A stretch of DNA of 16,478 bases, taken from positions 1 through 16,478 of the forward strand of contig SLGS01000073.1 in assembly GCA_007136565.1 (NCBI GenBank), in the 5' to 3' direction. Shown here piece by piece: positions 14,974 to 16,478 of the stretch; positions within the stretch are counted from its first letter, which is position 1, and every line of letters starts with the position of its first letter. The translations under genes were made by a program, and so were the position numbers. The notes under the pieces were generated by a model. It was not told where the DNA came from, ran no database searches, and saw nothing but the letters and a program-made list of their open reading frames with translations. This stretch comes from Clostridia bacterium (GTDB lineage Bacteria > Bacillota > Sulfobacillia > SLMV01).

Positions 14974-15837
14974 CTATATCCCGAGACGGTAGTTACGAGC
15001 GTTCGGATGCGTCCGGGATTGTCTTCTCATATTGCCGCCCATCCACGGGCTGGGACCGTCCGCTGGCGCCACGACGATATCGCCGTCGAAGCCGGTATCG
15101 CTGACTCCATCGGCCATGGTCTCGGCGGCCAGTCCGGGTACATTGCAATCCAGGCTAAGATGCGCCAGCAGGATCGAGCGCGTATCCGGACCGCACATGT
15201 AGCGCATCAGCTGCGCAGCCTGCACGTTGGAGAGGTGCCCCCGGCTCCCCATAACTCGTTCGATCAGGCGCCTCGGGCGAGGTGATCTGAGTTCCATTTC
15301 CTCATCGTGGTTCGACTCCACTATGTAGTGATTCATGGCCCGCATATCGTCGGCGAGGAACCTGGTTGGAGCCCCCAGGTCCGTGATCACCGCCAGAGAG
15401 TCCCCGTTTCCGCGGATCCCCAATGCGACGGGCTCGCGCGCATCGTGTAGCTTCGACATCGCCCGGACATTGAAGTCGCCGATGTTCAGCTCGACGCCGA
15501 TCTGTAGGGGCCTATGTAGCTCGTCAAGATCCCGGAAACCGAGCGCGCCCCACGTGGACGGTGTGGCATATATGGGTATTCCATGGCGCGAGTGGAAGGG
15601 TTTCCGTATCCCGAGGGCGCGACAATGGTCACCGTGCTCGTGGGTTACGAAGATGGCCGAGATATCCGAGGGGTCACAGCCTACCGCATCCAGGTGGGAC
15701 TCCAGTCTCCTCAGGGGGACACCGTAGTCGACGAGGATATGTGTGCTTCCGGAGGCGACCAGATAGGCATTTCCAAACCGGCTCGAACTCGCGAGGGAGC
15801 AGTAGCTGATACCCTCGGTTCGCGGCGAATCACTCAA
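14974..15837 (-). CDS. WalJ/YycJ-like metallo-beta-lactamase-fold hydrolase
   Basis: This 287-residue hydrolase belongs to the MBL-fold group typified by YycJ/WalJ, found beside the WalRK cell-wall regulators in Bacilli and thought to act as a DNase with links to the cell cycle. It opens with the family's strand ISYCSLASSSRFGNAYLV. Metal ligands are THEHGDH (65-71), H131 in LHDAREP, D153 in TDLG and H201 in SRGHLSN, all at expected places; ESNHD and LLAHLSLDCN complete the pattern. The frame continues upstream to ATG 15930, but that part is insertion-sequence sequence. TTG 15837 is preferred because GGAGAGGA lies at 15848-15855 with a 10-nt spacer and because the family N-terminus starts there. 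It leads a probable two-gene unit with the dehydratase and lies just inside the edge of a decayed IS. No WalRK genes are in the window. Confidence 0.87.
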   Translation of the reverse strand: MSDSPRTEGISYCSLASSSRFGNAYLVASGSTHILVDYGVPLRRLESHLDAVGCDPSDISAIFVTHEHGDHCRALGIRKPFHSRHGIPIYATPSTWGALGFRDLDELHRPLQIGVELNIGDFNVRAMSKLHDAREPVALGIRGNGDSLAVITDLGAPTRFLADDMRAMNHYIVESNHDEEMELRSPRPRRLIERVMGSRGHLSNVQAAQLMRYMCGPDTRSILLAHLSLDCNVPGLAAETMADGVSDTGFDGDIVVAPADGPSPWMGGNMRRQSRTHPNARNYRLGI

Positions 15838-15876
15838 GGCACGATCTTCCTCTCCACGCCCAATTTCTAGTCTGAA

Positions 15877-15901
15877 TGTCCTGCTCCAGCTTGTCTGGAC
15901 A
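15877..15901. repeat. Putative terminal inverted repeat of the IS3-like element
   Basis: The 25-bp segment begins TGTCCTGCTCC and ends TTGTCTGGACA. IS3-family ends characteristically start with TG followed by a C-rich block and then a GGACA-type block; from memory this is close to the IS150 end. Its inner copy is absent because the other end of the element is outside the window. The outer edge lies 21 bp from the hydrolase ribosome-binding site. Confidence 0.5.
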
Positions 15902-16478
15902 CATACAGGCAATAATTCGTAGAGTTTCATCCGTTTTCTCGGTTATGTACAGTTCTGCTGGCATCCCGTAGCCGAGTGCTTGATGGGGACGCCCATACGC
16001 ATAGCGTTCCCGATGCAGATGGGTTTGCCGCCTGGCTTCGATGGGATCCTTGGAGTCGTTGGGCCAAACCTCCTCCTATTCTATCTATTTTATGCTCTGA
16101 TGAGATCCCTCCACCATTCCGGTAGTTTGCGGACGATGTGGGCGACCCCTTATGTGACGGAAGTCGACCTCCTTATCTCGTATCCATTTGCGGAAGCGAT
16201 TGTTCGTAAACAGGGAGCCGTTATCGCTGAACGGGATCACTTCCCCTGGGAGATCTCCCCGAATTCGTTTGGCTTCCGCAACCGCGTCTTGCTTCCCCGT
16301 TCGGCACTCTCTTCGAAGCTCTGCAAACGCCGATACTAGTAGGTCGAACGGGGCAAACCCACTCACTCGTAAAAGCGGGACACGCTCAACCCTTCCTCGT
16401 CCCTCCTTTGAGGCCGAGCAAGACGATCTCCAACTTCTCTTCTCAATTCCAGGCCCCTGAGCCATTCCCGGATGACTC
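15902..16478 (-). pseudogene. Decayed, internally deleted IS3-family transposase (rve integrase domain)
   Basis: The best preserved part (about 16300 to 15940) encodes the second half of an rve/DDE integrase core: the second acidic residue in SDNGSLFTNNRFRKW (D at 16223-16225), HIRGRPHRPQTTGMVE with the catalytic Glu at 16109-16111, then SIK-stop-IE-stop-EEVWPNDSKDPIEARRQ and GRPHQALGYGMPAELY. In-frame stops are TAG 16085-16087 and TAG 16076-16078, both one C-to-T change from CAG, followed by clearly conserved family sequence. The N-terminal part has TGA 16363-16365 and TAG 16336-16338, both readable as mutated TGG, and at least two frame changes. The first catalytic Asp region is missing. 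The spacing from D to E is 37 residues, slightly over the usual 35. The protein cannot be active; family assignment within IS3 is moderate. Confidence 0.78.

Larger units (their letters stand above)
15877..16478 (-). mobile_element. Remnant of an IS3-like insertion sequence (one end, truncated by the window)
   Basis: This 602-bp stretch has no intact gene. Minus-strand translations, switching among all three frames, give an IS3-type transposase in order: REWLRGLELRRE, EEKLEIVLLGLKGG, LSVSRFYE-VGLPRSTY, then the rve integrase core (SDNGSLFTNNRFRKW, PHRPQTTGMVE) and a C-terminal RPHQALGYGMPAELY. A candidate terminal inverted repeat ends the element at 15877. Only about 175 bp separate the N-terminal helix-turn-helix-like part from the DNG motif, where roughly 450-500 bp would be expected, so the middle is probably deleted. 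The other end lies beyond the window, so target-site duplication cannot be checked. Confidence 0.78.

Noticed and set aside
15335..15870. Plus-strand open frames opposite the WalJ-like gene
   Set aside because: They are shadows of the minus-strand hydrolase, which has a full set of metal-binding motifs.
15980..16339. Plus-strand open frame of 119 codons at the right end
   Set aside because: It is antisense to the transposase remnant, whose minus-strand reading has clear integrase motifs; the plus-strand product resembles no known family.
1..16478. CRISPR array, toxin-antitoxin, restriction-modification or other defence system
   Set aside because: No regularly spaced repeats and no proteins of these families were found; every intact gene has a housekeeping or transport assignment.

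Overview
The window is a dense, GC-rich bacterial chromosome segment (roughly 60% GC by eye). It is almost entirely protein-coding and starts inside a gene. Gene content and order (purH-purD, then pcrA, then gatC-gatA-gatB, plus a WalJ/YycJ-type metallo-hydrolase) resemble the Bacillus-type purHD / pcrA / gatCAB neighbourhood. This suggests a high-GC member of the Bacillota or a related Gram-positive-like lineage, but the sequence alone does not fix the taxon. Eight of the 13 genes whose start lies in the window appear to begin with GTG or TTG.

Layout, plus strand: (1) 3-2498, the end of de novo purine synthesis: purH (5' end cut off by the window) and purD. (2) 2570-7285, a run starting at a good sigma-A-like promoter: the PcrA/UvrD helicase, a DUF368 (PopT-like) membrane protein, and a translationally overlapping lipoprotein solute-binding protein of the peptide/nickel ABC family. 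(3) 7380-9398, two peptide-type ABC ATPases (OppD-like, OppF-like). They follow an AT-rich leader with a hairpin and end at a strong intrinsic terminator. No oppB/oppC permease gene is present. (4) 9548-13986, a tightly packed five-gene run: gatC, gatA, gatB (tRNA-dependent amidotransferase), a YfcE/MJ0936-type phosphodiesterase and a HAD phosphatase.

Minus strand: a PLP threonine/serine dehydratase (14003-14953) lies downstream of a WalJ/YycJ-type metallo-beta-lactamase-fold hydrolase (14974-15837); both converge on the HAD gene. Upstream of the hydrolase, 15877-16478 is the wreck of an IS3-like insertion sequence. Its transposase is readable only by switching among three frames, has four in-frame nonsense codons and has apparently lost its middle. 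Its terminal repeat ends about 21 bp before the hydrolase ribosome-binding site, so the element probably separated that gene pair from its original promoter.

Functionally this is mostly housekeeping: purine synthesis, DNA repair, charging of Gln/Asn tRNA, and lipid-carrier or peptide transport. I see no CRISPR array, tRNA, rRNA or defence or secondary-metabolite system. The points most worth a second look are the permease-less opp set with distinct glycine codon use, the DUF368-lipoprotein coupling, and the decayed IS beside the metallo-hydrolase.
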